NCBI RefSeq assembly: GCF_907164845.1
Contig: NZ_OU015430.1
Span: 1,602,001-1,666,000, forward strand
Direction of reading: 5' to 3'
Length of the DNA: 64,000 bases
Origin: Lysobacter luteus
GTDB lineage: Bacteria; Pseudomonadota; Gammaproteobacteria; Xanthomonadales; Xanthomonadaceae
Shown here: in pieces, positions 1 to 8,424 of the stretch
How positions within the stretch are numbered: the first letter of the stretch is position 1
Layout of the letters: each line of letters begins with the position of its first letter
Made by a program: the position numbers and the translations under genes
The notes under the pieces: model-generated
Databases searched by the model: none
What the model saw: the letters and a program-made list of their open reading frames with translations, nothing else
Told to the model about the DNA's origin: nothing

Positions 1-698
1 AGGCCGAGGTCAAAGGCAAGGGCAAGTCGAAGGAAGTGCACCTGACCTACACCGACGACAAGGGCGAGCAGTCGATCGTGGTCGACAAGCTGCTGGTCGC
101 GGTAGGCCGCAAGGCCGCCAGCAAGGGCCTGCTGGCCGAGGGCACCGGGGTCAAGCTGGACGACCGCGGCCGCATCGAGGTCGACGAGCATTGCCACACC
201 GGCGTTGATGGCGTCTGGGCGGTGGGTGACTGCGTGCGCGGCCCGATGCTGGCGCACAAGGGCTTCGAGGAAGGCATCGCGGTCGCCGAACTGATCGCCG
301 GCCTGCCGGGCCACGTCAACCTCGACACCATCCCGTGGGTCGTCTACACCGAGCCGGAGATCGCCTGGGTCGGCAAGACCGAGCAGCAGCTCAAGGACGA
401 AGGTACCCCGTACAAGACCGGCAGCTTCCCGTTCGCGGCGATCGGCCGTGCGGTGGCGATGGGCGAGCCGGCCGGCTTCGTCAAGGTGATCGCACACGAG
501 GAAACCGATCGCGTGCTGGGCATGCACCTGGTGGGCGTCGGCGTGTCCGAGCTGGTCCACGAAGGCGTGCTGACCATGGAGTTCAATGGCTCGTCGGACG
601 ACCTCGCCCGCATCTGCCACGCCCACCCGACCCTGTCGGAGGCGATCCACGATGCAGCGATGGCCGTCAGCAAGCGCGCCATCCACAAGGCGAACTGA
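1..698 (+). CDS. lpdA: Dihydrolipoamide dehydrogenase (E3), C-terminal part, cut by the window edge
   Basis: This flavoprotein reoxidises the lipoamide of 2-oxo-acid dehydrogenase complexes, passing electrons via FAD and a disulfide to NAD+. About 232 residues are visible, open at the left edge in frame 3. The stretch GVWAVGDCVRGPMLAHKG is the second FAD-contacting motif of the family. The last ~110 residues are the dimerisation domain, with the His-x4-Glu catalytic pair in HAHPTLSEAIHDA near the end. The N-terminal FAD site and redox-active CxxxxC lie outside the window. Which dehydrogenase complex it serves cannot be told here, because the upstream genes (often E1/E2 subunits) are not visible. 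Confidence 0.95.
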   Translation, partial: AEVKGKGKSKEVHLTYTDDKGEQSIVVDKLLVAVGRKAASKGLLAEGTGVKLDDRGRIEVDEHCHTGVDGVWAVGDCVRGPMLAHKGFEEGIAVAELIAGLPGHVNLDTIPWVVYTEPEIAWVGKTEQQLKDEGTPYKTGSFPFAAIGRAVAMGEPAGFVKVIAHEETDRVLGMHLVGVGVSELVHEGVLTMEFNGSSDDLARICHAHPTLSEAIHDAAMAVSKRAIHKAN

Positions 699-728
699 TC
701 GCCTGAAACCAGCGTTGTTTGCGGCCGC

Positions 729-761
729 TCCGGTGCGTCGTGTCTCGACGCGCGCACCGGA
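729..761. other. Strong stem-loop between lpdA and the antiporter gene
   Basis: Arms TCCGGTGCG (729-737) and CGCACCGGA (753-761) are exact reverse complements, and the pairing continues inward (GTCG with CGAC around a small loop). No T-run follows, so it is not a canonical intrinsic terminator. It lies 30 nt after the lpdA stop and ends 7 nt before the chosen ATG of the next gene. It could protect the lpdA mRNA 3' end or occlude the downstream ribosome binding site; both are inferences. Confidence 0.45.
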
Positions 762-768
762 AGCCTGG

Positions 769-1866
769 ATGACAACACGCGCAATAGATCACAACCCGGC
801 CTGGACAGTGGCGATGCCGCTCGCGAGCGTGCTCGTGCTCGTCCTGTCCTGGCTGATGCCAGCGACGCCCGGCCTCGTGCCGCTGCTTGTCATCGGCCTG
901 GGTGGCAGCGTCATCGCGTCCGTCCACCACGCCGAGGTCATCGCCCACCGGGTAGGCGAACCGTTCGGCACGCTGGTCCTCGCGCTGGCGGTGACGGTCA
1001 TCGAGGTCGCGCTGATCGTCTCGATGATGCTCTCCGGCGGCGAGGCTACCAGCGCCCTCGCCCGCGACACCGTATTCGCCGCGGTCATGATCATCCTCAA
1101 CGGCATCATCGGCCTCAGCCTGCTGGCAGGCGGGCGCCGCCACCACGAACAGGGTTTCGGGGTGAAGGGCGTGACGGCGGGCCTGGCGACGCTGACGGTC
1201 ATCGTGATGTTCACCCTGGTGTTGCCCAACTACACCACCAGCCGGACCGGACCGGCCTTCACCTCCAGCCAGCTGATCTTCATCGCGGTGGTGACGCTCG
1301 TGCTGTTTGGCGGCTACACCTTCATCCAGACGGTTCGCCACCGCGACTACTTCCTTCCGCACGACGAAGAGAGCGAGGACAACCCGCGCGAGCACGCCGA
1401 GCCGCCCACCAGCCGCGAGGCCCTGGCGAGCCTGGGCATGCTGCTGGTGGCGCTGGTGGCCGTGGTACTGAGCGCGAAAGGCATCTCGCCGTCGATTGAA
1501 TACCTGCTGGACGTCGTGGGAGCGCCCGCGGCGACGCTCGGCATCCTCATCGCCGGCATCGTCCTGCTGCCCGAGGGCGTGGCGGCGGTGCGCGCGGCGA
1601 TCCACAACCGCCTGCAGACCAGCCTCAACCTTGCCATCGGATCCGCCATAGCCAGCATCGGGCTCACGGTGCCGACCGTGGCGGTCCTGTCGCTGGTGAT
1701 GGGGTGGCCGCTCGCGCTCGGCCTGGACGACAAGTCCACCCTGCTGCTGGTGGTGACCCTGTTCGTCGCGTCGCTATCGCTGCGCACAGGACGCACCAAC
1801 ATCCTGCTTGGCCTGGTGCACATCGTGATGTTCGCCGCCTACCTCTTCCTCAGCTTCGTTCCCTGA
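769..1866 (+). CDS. chaA: Calcium/cation:proton antiporter, ChaA-like (CaCA superfamily)
   Basis: A predicted inner-membrane antiporter of 365 aa that exchanges Ca2+ (in ChaA also Na+/K+) for protons. The first family repeat is visible around residues 50-85: HHAEVIAHRVGEPFGTLVLA followed by VTVIEVALIVSMM, with the acidic residue expected in the ion-binding alpha-repeat. A second related segment (GIVLLPEGVAAVRAAIHNRL) follows after a hydrophilic, acidic loop near residues 195-215 (HDEESEDNPREH). Ten or so hydrophobic segments flank these. The open frame extends to 586, but that part overlaps lpdA and looks non-coding, so the ATG at 769 is preferred. The LOG gene follows after 7 nt. Ion preference is not determinable from sequence. 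Confidence 0.88.
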   Translation: MTTRAIDHNPAWTVAMPLASVLVLVLSWLMPATPGLVPLLVIGLGGSVIASVHHAEVIAHRVGEPFGTLVLALAVTVIEVALIVSMMLSGGEATSALARDTVFAAVMIILNGIIGLSLLAGGRRHHEQGFGVKGVTAGLATLTVIVMFTLVLPNYTTSRTGPAFTSSQLIFIAVVTLVLFGGYTFIQTVRHRDYFLPHDEESEDNPREHAEPPTSREALASLGMLLVALVAVVLSAKGISPSIEYLLDVVGAPAATLGILIAGIVLLPEGVAAVRAAIHNRLQTSLNLAIGSAIASIGLTVPTVAVLSLVMGWPLALGLDDKSTLLLVVTLFVASLSLRTGRTNILLGLVHIVMFAAYLFLSFVP

Positions 1867-1873
1867 GTCGCCC

Positions 1874-2467
1874 ATGCGTTCGATCTGCGTCTACTGCGGT
1901 TCCAACAACGGCGCCCGCCCGGTCTACGCCGAGCACGCCGCGGCACTTGGCACGCGCCTTGCGGCCGATGGCGTGGCCGTCGTCTACGGCGGCGGTAACG
2001 TCGGGCTGATGGGCGTCGTGGCCGACGCGGCGCTTGCCGCCGGCGGCGAGGTCATCGGCGTGATCCCCGAGCAGCTCATGGGCTGGGAAGTGGCCCACAC
2101 CGGGCTGACCCGGCTCGAGGTGGTCGCCAACATGCACCAGCGCAAGGCGCGCATGTTCGACCTGTCCGACGGCTTCGTCGCGCTGCCCGGCGGCTTCGGG
2201 ACGCTCGACGAGATGTTCGAGATGCTCACCTGGCGCCAGCTCGGCATCGGCGACAAGCCGTGCGCCTTCCTCGACGTGGACGGCTTCTTCGAGCCGCTCG
2301 TGGCGATGATGGACCGCATGGTCGACGAGCGCTTCCTGCATCCCGACCAGCGCCGCGATCTCTGGCACGGCCGTGACCTGTCGGCGATGCTCGACTGGAT
2401 GAATGCGTATCGGCCGGCCCGCGCCGACAAGTGGCTGGACGAGAAGCGGCGCAGCGCCCTGCGCTGA
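1874..2467 (+). CDS. LOG-family (TIGR00730) nucleotide 5'-monophosphate phosphoribohydrolase
   Basis: A cytosolic Rossmann-fold protein of 197 aa. Homologues cleave the N-glycosidic bond of (cytokinin) nucleoside monophosphates and were long misannotated as lysine decarboxylases. The diagnostic PGGFGTLDEMFE motif with its Arg/Glu catalytic context sits around residue 100, preceded by the nucleotide-binding GGGNVGLMGVVADAAL segment. Length is typical of type I LOG proteins. It starts 7 nt after the antiporter gene and is probably co-transcribed with it. In bacteria the natural substrate may be AMP or other nucleotides rather than cytokinin. Confidence 0.88.
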   Translation: MRSICVYCGSNNGARPVYAEHAAALGTRLAADGVAVVYGGGNVGLMGVVADAALAAGGEVIGVIPEQLMGWEVAHTGLTRLEVVANMHQRKARMFDLSDGFVALPGGFGTLDEMFEMLTWRQLGIGDKPCAFLDVDGFFEPLVAMMDRMVDERFLHPDQRRDLWHGRDLSAMLDWMNAYRPARADKWLDEKRRSALR

Positions 2468-2544
2468 CTCGCAACCTGTCCGCGGCAGGCCCGCGCGACG
2501 GGTTTGTCGCACAATGGAGCGTCCCCGCAACGGTGCCGCGCCGC

Positions 2545-3546
2545 ATGTCCACCCCCGCCCGCTTCAACGCCTTCCGGATCCACAACGACTCCAGCCGGCC
2601 TGACGGCTATCGCAGCGGCATCGAGCAGGTTTCGCTCGATGACCTGTCGCCGGGCGAGGTCGTGATCAAGACCGCCTGGTCGTCGGTCAACTTCAAGGAC
2701 GCGCTGGCGGGCACGGGTGAGGGCAAGATCCTGCGGCGTTTCCCGCTGGTCGGTGGCATCGACGTGGCCGGCCACGTGGTGGCCTCGACCGACCCGGCCT
2801 TCCGCGAGGGTGATCCGGTCGTCGTCACGGGTTGCGGGCTGAGCGAGACACGCGATGGTGGCTATGCCGAGTACGCCCGGCTGGAGGCACGCTGGGCGAT
2901 ACCGCTACCGGTCGGGCTCGACCTGCGCGAGAGCATGGTGATCGGCACTGCGGGCTTCACCGCGGCGCTCGCCCTGTACCGCATGCGCGACAACCGCCAG
3001 GTACCCGAGATGGGTCCGCTCGCGGTGACCGGCGCCAGCGGCGGCGTGGGCTCGCTCGCGGTCGACATCTTCAGCCGCGCCGGCTTCGAAGTGCATGCGG
3101 TCAGCGGCAAGGCGACCCAGCACGACTATCTGAAGTCGATCGGCGCCACCGAAGTGCTCGGCCGCGACGCCCTCGCCACCGGCCGGCCGATGGAGTCGGC
3201 CCGGTTCGGCGGCGGGCTGGACAACGTCGGCGGGCCGATGCTGTCGAGCCTGCTGGCGCAGACCGCACCCTACGGCAACGTCGCCAGTGCGGGCCTGGCC
3301 GCGTCGCCGGCGCTGGATGCGACCGTGATGCCCTTCATCATCCGTGGCGTTTCGCTGCTCGGCGTGGCCTCGGCGGGTACCGCGCGTGACATCCGCGAAG
3401 CGGTCTGGGCGCACCTGGCAAGCGACTGGAAGCCGCGCCACCTGGACCGGATCTGCACGCGCGAGGCCACGCTGGAGGAACTGCCGGGCGTCTTTTCAAC
3501 CATGTTGGGCGGCGGCTCGCTCGGCCGGACGGTGGTGCGCATGTAG
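2545..3546 (+). CDS. YhdH/AcuI-type quinone oxidoreductase (acrylyl-CoA reductase family)
   Basis: A zinc-free medium-chain reductase of 333 aa. The best characterised members (AcuI, E. coli YhdH) reduce acryloyl-CoA with NADPH. The N-terminal catalytic GroES-like half includes NFKDALAGTGEGKI and GGIDVAGHVV. The Rossmann half carries the dinucleotide-binding AVTGASGGVGSLAVDIF near residues 155-170. Length matches the family (about 325-335). The open frame extends upstream to 2431, overlapping the LOG gene, but the family begins at MSTPARFNAF, so 2545 is chosen. It probably detoxifies reactive acrylyl thioesters; the substrate is inferred. Confidence 0.88.
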   Translation: MSTPARFNAFRIHNDSSRPDGYRSGIEQVSLDDLSPGEVVIKTAWSSVNFKDALAGTGEGKILRRFPLVGGIDVAGHVVASTDPAFREGDPVVVTGCGLSETRDGGYAEYARLEARWAIPLPVGLDLRESMVIGTAGFTAALALYRMRDNRQVPEMGPLAVTGASGGVGSLAVDIFSRAGFEVHAVSGKATQHDYLKSIGATEVLGRDALATGRPMESARFGGGLDNVGGPMLSSLLAQTAPYGNVASAGLAASPALDATVMPFIIRGVSLLGVASAGTARDIREAVWAHLASDWKPRHLDRICTREATLEELPGVFSTMLGGGSLGRTVVRM

Positions 3547-3565
3547 GCCGTTGGGGGCGCGGCCG

Positions 3566-3594
3566 TTTGCGGCATCGCCGCGCCTCGCTACAAT
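3566..3594 (+). promoter_or_regulatory. Putative sigma70 promoter of the PilH-like gene
   Basis: TACAAT at 3589-3594 is a strong -10 box, preceded with 17-bp spacing by a weak -35 TTTGCG at 3566-3571. A start near 3601 would leave a short leader containing GGGGAAAC before the ATG at 3620. The extended context GCTACAAT recurs before rpsO and yciI in this window. Confidence 0.55.
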
Positions 3595-3619
3595 CGCCCC
3601 GTTCAACCGGGGAAACAAC

Positions 3620-3985
3620 ATGGCGCGCATTCTGATCGTCGACGACTCGCCGTCGCAGCTGATGGGCATTCGCCGCATCGTCGAGAAGCTGGGACATGAG
3701 GCCGTGACGGCCGAGGATGGCGCCGCCGGCGTCGAAGCCGCCAAGCGCGAGCTGCCGGACCTGGTCCTGATGGACGTGGTGATGCCCAACCTCAACGGCT
3801 TCCAGGCCACCCGGTCGATCTGCCGCGAGGAGACCACGCGACATATCCCGGTGGTGCTGGTGACCACCAAGGACCAGGACACCGACCGGGTCTGGGGCAT
3901 GCGCCAGGGCGCGAAGGCCTACATCACCAAGCCCTTCAACGAGGACGAGCTGGCCGAAGTCATCGGCCAGCTGCTGCCCGGCTGA
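3620..3985 (+). CDS. pilH: Single-domain response regulator, PilH-like
   Basis: A 121-aa CheY-type receiver without an output domain. The acidic pocket Asp8/Asp9, phospho-acceptor Asp52 (LVLMDVVMPNLNGFQATR) and conserved Lys in ITKPFNEDEL are all present, as is the VTTKDQDTDRVWGMRQGA segment typical of PilH. PilH acts in the Pil-Chp chemosensory pathway that controls retraction of type IV pili in twitching motility. The N-terminal extension of the open frame to 3344 overlaps the previous gene and is not used. No other pil gene is adjacent, so the PilH name rests on sequence resemblance; a PilG-like role is the alternative. Confidence 0.78.
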   Translation: MARILIVDDSPSQLMGIRRIVEKLGHEAVTAEDGAAGVEAAKRELPDLVLMDVVMPNLNGFQATRSICREETTRHIPVVLVTTKDQDTDRVWGMRQGAKAYITKPFNEDELAEVIGQLLPG

Positions 3986-3988
3986 TCC

Positions 3989-4894
3989 TCAGGCGCGGCG
4001 CCAGTCGCTGCCGAAAGCGTCGCGCAGGGTCTCGTAGGCGGCCGTCTGCTCGTCGCTGCCCGGCGTCGGTGCCAGCACCTCGAGTTCGACGATCTGGTCG
4101 CCGTCGGCGGGTTTGCCCGGCAGTCCGCGACCTCGCAGGCGCAGCTTCCGCCCGGCCTCGGAACGCGGGGGAATCTTCAGTTCGACCGCCCCGCCCAGCG
4201 TCGGCACGCTGATCGTCGCACCCAGCGCGGCCTCCCACGGTGCCACCGGCAACACGTGGATGATGTTGCGGCCGTCCACCTCGAACTGCGGGTGCGCGGC
4301 GTACTCGACCTCCAGTAGCAGGTCGCCACCATTGCCACCCTGCCCGCCCAGCCGGATCGCCTGCCCTTCGCGGATGCCCTTCGGGACGCGCACATCCAGG
4401 GTCCGGCCGTTGATGCCGATCCGCACGCTGTCGCCGGAATGCACCGCTTCCAGCGGCACCGCGAGCTTGGCGCGGGTGTCGGCGCGGGGCCGCGCGCCAC
4501 CACCGAAGCCCGGCTGCGGCCCACCGGGCCCACCCCGCCCGCGGCCGAACAGGCTCTCGAAGAAATCACTGAAGCCTCCGCCGGCCCCACCCCCGGCGAA
4601 GATCTCCTCGAAGTCGACACCCCCGGGCGCGCCGCCAAAACCACCCGGAGGCGGCTGGACGTCGTCGCCGGGACGATAGCCGCGGGCACGCAGCTGGTCG
4701 TAGGCAGCGCGTTTCTGCGGGTCGCGCAGCGCCTCGTAGGCCTCGTTGATGGCCTTGAAGCGCTCCTCGGCGTCGGACTCCTTGCTGACGTCGGGGTGGA
4801 ACTTGCGCGCCAGCCGGCGATAGGCGGTCTTGATCTCGGCCTCGCCCGCGCTGGGCTCCAGCCCGAGGATGTCGTAGTAGTCCTTGAACTGCAT
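3989..4894 (-). CDS. cbpA: Curved-DNA-binding DnaJ-family protein, CbpA
   Basis: A 301-aa DnaJ-type (Hsp40) co-chaperone. The J domain occupies residues 1-70 with the Hsp70-stimulating HPD motif in RKFHPDVSKES. A long Gly/Phe-rich linker follows (FGGAPGGVDF... and GGGAGGGFSDFF), then a substrate-binding C-terminal domain. The cysteine zinc finger of DnaJ itself is absent, which makes it type II (CbpA/DjlA-like). Translation is taken from MQFKDYYDILGL; the open frame reaches 4957 but the extension is not family-like. It converges on the PilH-like gene (3-bp gap) and diverges from the peroxiredoxin gene. DNA binding is known for E. coli CbpA and is inferred here. Confidence 0.9.
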   Translation of the reverse strand: MQFKDYYDILGLEPSAGEAEIKTAYRRLARKFHPDVSKESDAEERFKAINEAYEALRDPQKRAAYDQLRARGYRPGDDVQPPPGGFGGAPGGVDFEEIFAGGGAGGGFSDFFESLFGRGRGGPGGPQPGFGGGARPRADTRAKLAVPLEAVHSGDSVRIGINGRTLDVRVPKGIREGQAIRLGGQGGNGGDLLLEVEYAAHPQFEVDGRNIIHVLPVAPWEAALGATISVPTLGGAVELKIPPRSEAGRKLRLRGRGLPGKPADGDQIVELEVLAPTPGSDEQTAAYETLRDAFGSDWRRA

Positions 4895-5030
4895 CTGTTG
4901 CTCCGGTGGTGGGCAGGCGCACACGGGGCGCCAGTCAGGCACATGCCCTGTCGACACAGGGTATGCATGGACGGGCGCGACGCAAGGTGCGATGCATCGC
5001 GCACTGCCACCGGCATCATCTGATCGCGCC

Positions 5031-5036
5031 TACACT
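5031..5036 (+). promoter_or_regulatory. Putative -10 box of the peroxiredoxin gene
   Basis: TACACT followed by the TCGC discriminator lies 24 nt before the start codon, and an AGGAGA ribosome binding site is at 5050-5055. No convincing -35 is seen. The same TA-A-CTTCGC shape precedes the tRNA-Leu gene. Confidence 0.4.
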
Positions 5037-5060
5037 TCGCTTTCCCCTCAGGAGAACCCC

Positions 5061-5540
5061 ATGACCATCAAGGTTGGCGACCACCTTCCCGAAGTCCCCC
5101 TGCAGCGCATCCGCGGCGGTGTCGAGACGGTAGATACCAGTGCGCTGTTCGACCACAGCAACGTGGTGATCTTCGCCGTGCCGGGCGCGTTCACCCCGAC
5201 CTGCTCGGAAAAGCACCTCCCCAGCTTCGTCGAGCACTTCCAGCGCTTCCGTGACAAGGGCATCGAGGTCGCATGCCTGTCGGTCAACGATCCGTTCGTG
5301 ATGCAGGCCTGGGGCAAGAGCCAGGACGTTCCCGACGGGATGATGATGCTGGCCGACGGCAACGCCGAGTTCACCCGGGCCCTGGGCCTGGAGCTGGACG
5401 CCAGCTCCTACGGCATGGGAACCCGCGCCAAGCGGTTCGCGCTGTACGCCGAGGACGGCGTCGTCCGCCACCTGTGCGTCGAGGCGCCGGGCGAATACCG
5501 CGTGTCGTCGGCCGAGCACATGCTCGAACAGATCGGCTGA
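5061..5540 (+). CDS. Peroxiredoxin of the Prx5 type
   Basis: A 159-aa cytosolic thiol peroxidase that reduces hydrogen peroxide and organic hydroperoxides. The peroxidatic Cys48 lies in PGAFTPTCSEKHLPSF, with the family Pro/Thr residues just before it. The segment ELDASSYGMGTRAKRFALYA is characteristic of Prx5/hybrid peroxiredoxins. No glutaredoxin domain is fused at the C-terminus, unlike Haemophilus PGdx, so the reductant is probably a separate glutaredoxin or thioredoxin. The start at ATG 5061 is supported by AGGAGA nine nt upstream; the longer frame from 4884 is rejected. A bidirectional terminator follows. Confidence 0.92.
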   Translation: MTIKVGDHLPEVPLQRIRGGVETVDTSALFDHSNVVIFAVPGAFTPTCSEKHLPSFVEHFQRFRDKGIEVACLSVNDPFVMQAWGKSQDVPDGMMMLADGNAEFTRALGLELDASSYGMGTRAKRFALYAEDGVVRHLCVEAPGEYRVSSAEHMLEQIG

Positions 5541-5563
5541 CCGGACAGTCCGCCGCAAAAAGA

Positions 5564-5586
5564 AACGCCGCCCATGAGGCGGCGTT
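5564..5586. terminator. Bidirectional intrinsic terminator between the peroxiredoxin gene and gyrA
   Basis: The arms AACGCCGCC and GGCGGCGTT form a perfect 9-bp stem around CATGA. A-rich sequence lies on the left and TTCTTC on the right, so it can stop transcription from both convergent genes. Confidence 0.85.
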
Positions 5587-5606
5587 CTTCATTTCACGGG
5601 TTGCGG

Positions 5607-8210
5607 TCAGGCGGTGGGCGCATCCGGCAGGGTCACCGGCGCATCCTGCGACACCACCACGTCGTCGCCATCCGCGTCCTCGTCCAGCGATGCATCCAGG
5701 CGTTCGATCGCCTGCAACCGCTCGTCCTTGGCCAGGCGCATCAGGGTCACGCCCTGGGTATTGCGGCTGACCTGGGAGATCGCCGACGCCGGCGTGCGCA
5801 CCAGCGTGCCGCCATCGGAGATCAGCAGCACGTCATGGTGCTCGGTGAGCTGGATCGCGCCCACCAGCTTGCCGTTGCGCTCGCTGGTCTTGATCGCCAG
5901 CACGCCCTGGGTGCCACGCCCCTTGCGCGGGTACTCGGCTTCCGGCGTGCGCTTGCCGTAGCCACGCTCGCTGGCGGTGAGGATGTCACCGTCGCCATCC
6001 AGCACGACCAGGCTGACCACGTGCTCGCCGTCGGCCAGCTTCATGCCGCGCACGCCGCGAGCGGTACGGCCCATCGGCCGGACCTGTTCGCCGGCAAAGC
6101 GCACCGCCTTACCGTTGCTGGCAAACAGCATGATGTCGCGGGTGCCGTCCGACAGCTCGACGTTGACCAGCGCATCGCCCTCGTCGAGGTTGATCGCGAT
6201 CTTGCCGCGCTGCAGGCGGTAGGCGTACTCCGGAAGCGGGGTCTTCTTGACGGTGCCGTTGCGGGTGGCGAAGAACACGAAGCAGTCCTCGCGGTACTCG
6301 CGCACCGGCAGCACGGCCTGCACCTGCTCGCCTTCCTCCAGCGGGATCCAGTTGATAATCGGCCGGCCACGGGCGTTCGGGCCGGCGTCCGGCAACTGGT
6401 GCACCGGCAGCCAGAACACGCGACCGGCACTGGTGAAGGTCAGCAGCGTGTCGTGCGTGTTGACCAGCCACAGGCGGTCAATGAAGTCCTCGTCCTTGGT
6501 CGCCGCCGCGTTGCGCCCGCGGCCGCCCCGCTTCTGCGCGCGGTAGCTGCTGGCCGGCTGGCGCTTGGCGTAACCCGAGTGCGACAGGGTCACGACGACG
6601 TCCTCCGGCGCGATCAGGTCGAGGATGTCGAGGTCTTCCTCGCTCTCGCGGATCTCGCTGCGGCGCGCGTCGCCGAACTCGGCCTTGACGTTCTCCAGCT
6701 CGGTGCGGATCACGTCCAGCAGCACGTTCGGATCCTCGAGGATCTCGATCAGGCCGCGGATCGTGTCGAGCAGCAGCTTGTATTCCTCGGTGAGCTTTTC
6801 CTGCTCCAACCCGGTCAGGCGGTGCAGGCGCATCTCCAGTATCTGCTGCGCCTGGTTCTCGGTGAGCTGGTAGCGCCCGTCGATGAGGCCGACGCCGCGC
6901 GGCAGGTCATCAGGCCGCGAGGCTTCCGCTCCGGCCGCGCCCAGCAGCGCGCCCACCAGACCCGGCTCCCAGCTCTTGGCAAGCATGCGCTCGCGCGCCT
7001 CGTTGGGGTTGGCGGACGTCTTGATCAGCTCGATCATCTCGTCGATGTTGGCGAGCGCGACCGTCAGGCCCTCGAGGATGTGCGCACGCTGGCGGGCCTT
7101 GCGCAGCTCGAAGATCGTCCGGCGGGTCACCACCTCGCGGCGGTGGCGCACGAACGCCTGCAGCACCTGCTTGAGGTTCAGCAACTGCGGCCGGCCGTCC
7201 ACCAGCGCGACCATGTTGATGCCGAACACCGACTCCATCTGGGTCTGCTGGTAGAGGTTGTTGAGCACGACCTCGGCCGACTCGCCGCGCTTGACCTCGA
7301 CGTAGATGCGCATGCCGTCCTTGTCGGACTCGTCGCGCAGCTCGCTGATGCCCTCGATCTTCTTTTCCTTCACCAGCTCGGCGATCTTCTCGATCAGCCG
7401 CGCCTTGTTCACCTGGTAGGGGATCTCGGTGACGATGATCGACTCGCGGCCGTTGTCGGCCACTTCGACGTCCGCCCGGGCGCGCATGCGCACGCGGCCG
7501 CGGCCGGTGTGGTAGGCGCTGACGATGCCGGAGGTGCCGTTGATGATGCCGGCGGTCGGGAAGTCGGGGCCCGGGATGTACTCCATCAGGCCGTCGATGC
7601 CGAGCTCCGGATCGTTGATCAGGGCGATGGTGGCGTCGACCACTTCCGACAGGTTGTGCGGCGGAATGTTGGTCGCCATGCCGACCGCGATGCCGGCCGA
7701 GCCGTTGACCAGCAGGTTCGGCACGCGCGTCGGCATGACCGACGGCTCGAGCTCCTTCTCGTCGTAGTTGGGCTGGAAGTCGACGGTTTCCTTGTCGATG
7801 TCCGCCATCAGCTCGTGGGTGATGCGCGACATGCGCGCCTCGGTGTAACGCATCGCCGCCGCGGAGTCGCCGTCGACCGAGCCGAAGTTGCCCTGCCCGT
7901 CCACCAGCAGGTAGCGCAGCGAGAACGGCTGCGCCATGCGCACCAGGGTGTCGTACACCGACTGGTCGCCATGCGGGTGGTACTTACCGATCACGTCACC
8001 GACGATGCGCGCCGACTTGTAGTACGGCTTGTTGGCGTGCGCGCCGAGCTCGTTCATCGCGTACAGCACGCGGCGGTGGACCGGCTTGAGCCCGTCACGA
8101 ACGTCCGGGAGCGCGCGGCCGACGATCACGCTCATGGCGTAATCGAGGTAGCTGCGGCGCATCTCGTCTTCGAGGTTTACCGGGATGATTTCCTTGGCGG
8201 TTTCGGCCAT
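5607..8210 (-). CDS. gyrA: DNA gyrase subunit A
   Basis: The 867-aa breakage-reunion subunit of the type II topoisomerase that introduces negative supercoils. The catalytic Tyr122 is in [10 protein letters not shown]. The quinolone-resistance region ([15 protein letters not shown], around residues 78-92) has Gln at position 83, where E. coli has Ser, and Asp at 87. The C-terminal half contains the beta-pinwheel repeats with a GyrA box ([16 protein letters not shown]-type repeats), followed by an acidic tail. The ATG at 8210 matches the family N-terminus. The gene converges on the peroxiredoxin gene and lies downstream of mtnA, separated by 214 bp that carry a candidate promoter. Confidence 0.98.
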   Translation of the reverse strand: MAETAKEIIPVNLEDEMRRSYLDYAMSVIVGRALPDVRDGLKPVHRRVLYAMNELGAHANKPYYKSARIVGDVIGKYHPHGDQSVYDTLVRMAQPFSLRYLLVDGQGNFGSVDGDSAAAMRYTEARMSRITHELMADIDKETVDFQPNYDEKELEPSVMPTRVPNLLVNGSAGIAVGMATNIPPHNLSEVVDATIALINDPELGIDGLMEYIPGPDFPTAGIINGTSGIVSAYHTGRGRVRMRARADVEVADNGRESIIVTEIPYQVNKARLIEKIAELVKEKKIEGISELRDESDKDGMRIYVEVKRGESAEVVLNNLYQQTQMESVFGINMVALVDGRPQLLNLKQVLQAFVRHRREVVTRRTIFELRKARQRAHILEGLTVALANIDEMIELIKTSANPNEARERMLAKSWEPGLVGALLGAAGAEASRPDDLPRGVGLIDGRYQLTENQAQQILEMRLHRLTGLEQEKLTEEYKLLLDTIRGLIEILEDPNVLLDVIRTELENVKAEFGDARRSEIRESEEDLDILDLIAPEDVVVTLSHSGYAKRQPASSYRAQKRGGRGRNAAATKDEDFIDRLWLVNTHDTLLTFTSAGRVFWLPVHQLPDAGPNARGRPIINWIPLEEGEQVQAVLPVREYREDCFVFFATRNGTVKKTPLPEYAYRLQRGKIAINLDEGDALVNVELSDGTRDIMLFASNGKAVRFAGEQVRPMGRTARGVRGMKLADGEHVVSLVVLDGDGDILTASERGYGKRTPEAEYPRKGRGTQGVLAIKTSERNGKLVGAIQLTEHHDVLLISDGGTLVRTPASAISQVSRNTQGVTLMRLAKDERLQAIERLDASLDEDADGDDVVVSQDAPVTLPDAPTA

Positions 8211-8316
8211 CGGGTTTCCGTCTTGTGCAAGGTCGAAGCTGCCCCCGGAACCGGCCCGCGCAGCGCGTGGCGGCTGCGTTGGCGGCCCAATTCAGGGCAG
8301 ATGAAAAAGACGTGAA

Positions 8317-8322
8317 ATGATA
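8317..8322 (-). promoter_or_regulatory. Putative -10 box for gyrA
   Basis: On the minus strand TATCAT lies about 107 nt before the gyrA ATG, within the 214-bp gap to mtnA. The -35 position (TGCCGG, 17-bp spacing) is weak, so this is a tentative call. The rest of the gap holds no gene or clear terminator. Confidence 0.35.
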
Positions 8323-8424
8323 GCACGGAACGGGGGTTCCCGGCACCGCGTTTTCCACGCCCAAACAATGACTTAGCGCGTTTTTCCGGTCACTCCGCGG
8401 ACGCGCGCGCGAAACGTCGCCGCG

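Noticed and set aside
5574-8315. A 913-residue open frame opposite gyrA
   Set aside because: It is an antisense shadow of a very GC-rich gene; the composition (His/Arg/Asp/Leu/Val-rich) and lack of any family motif show it is not coding.
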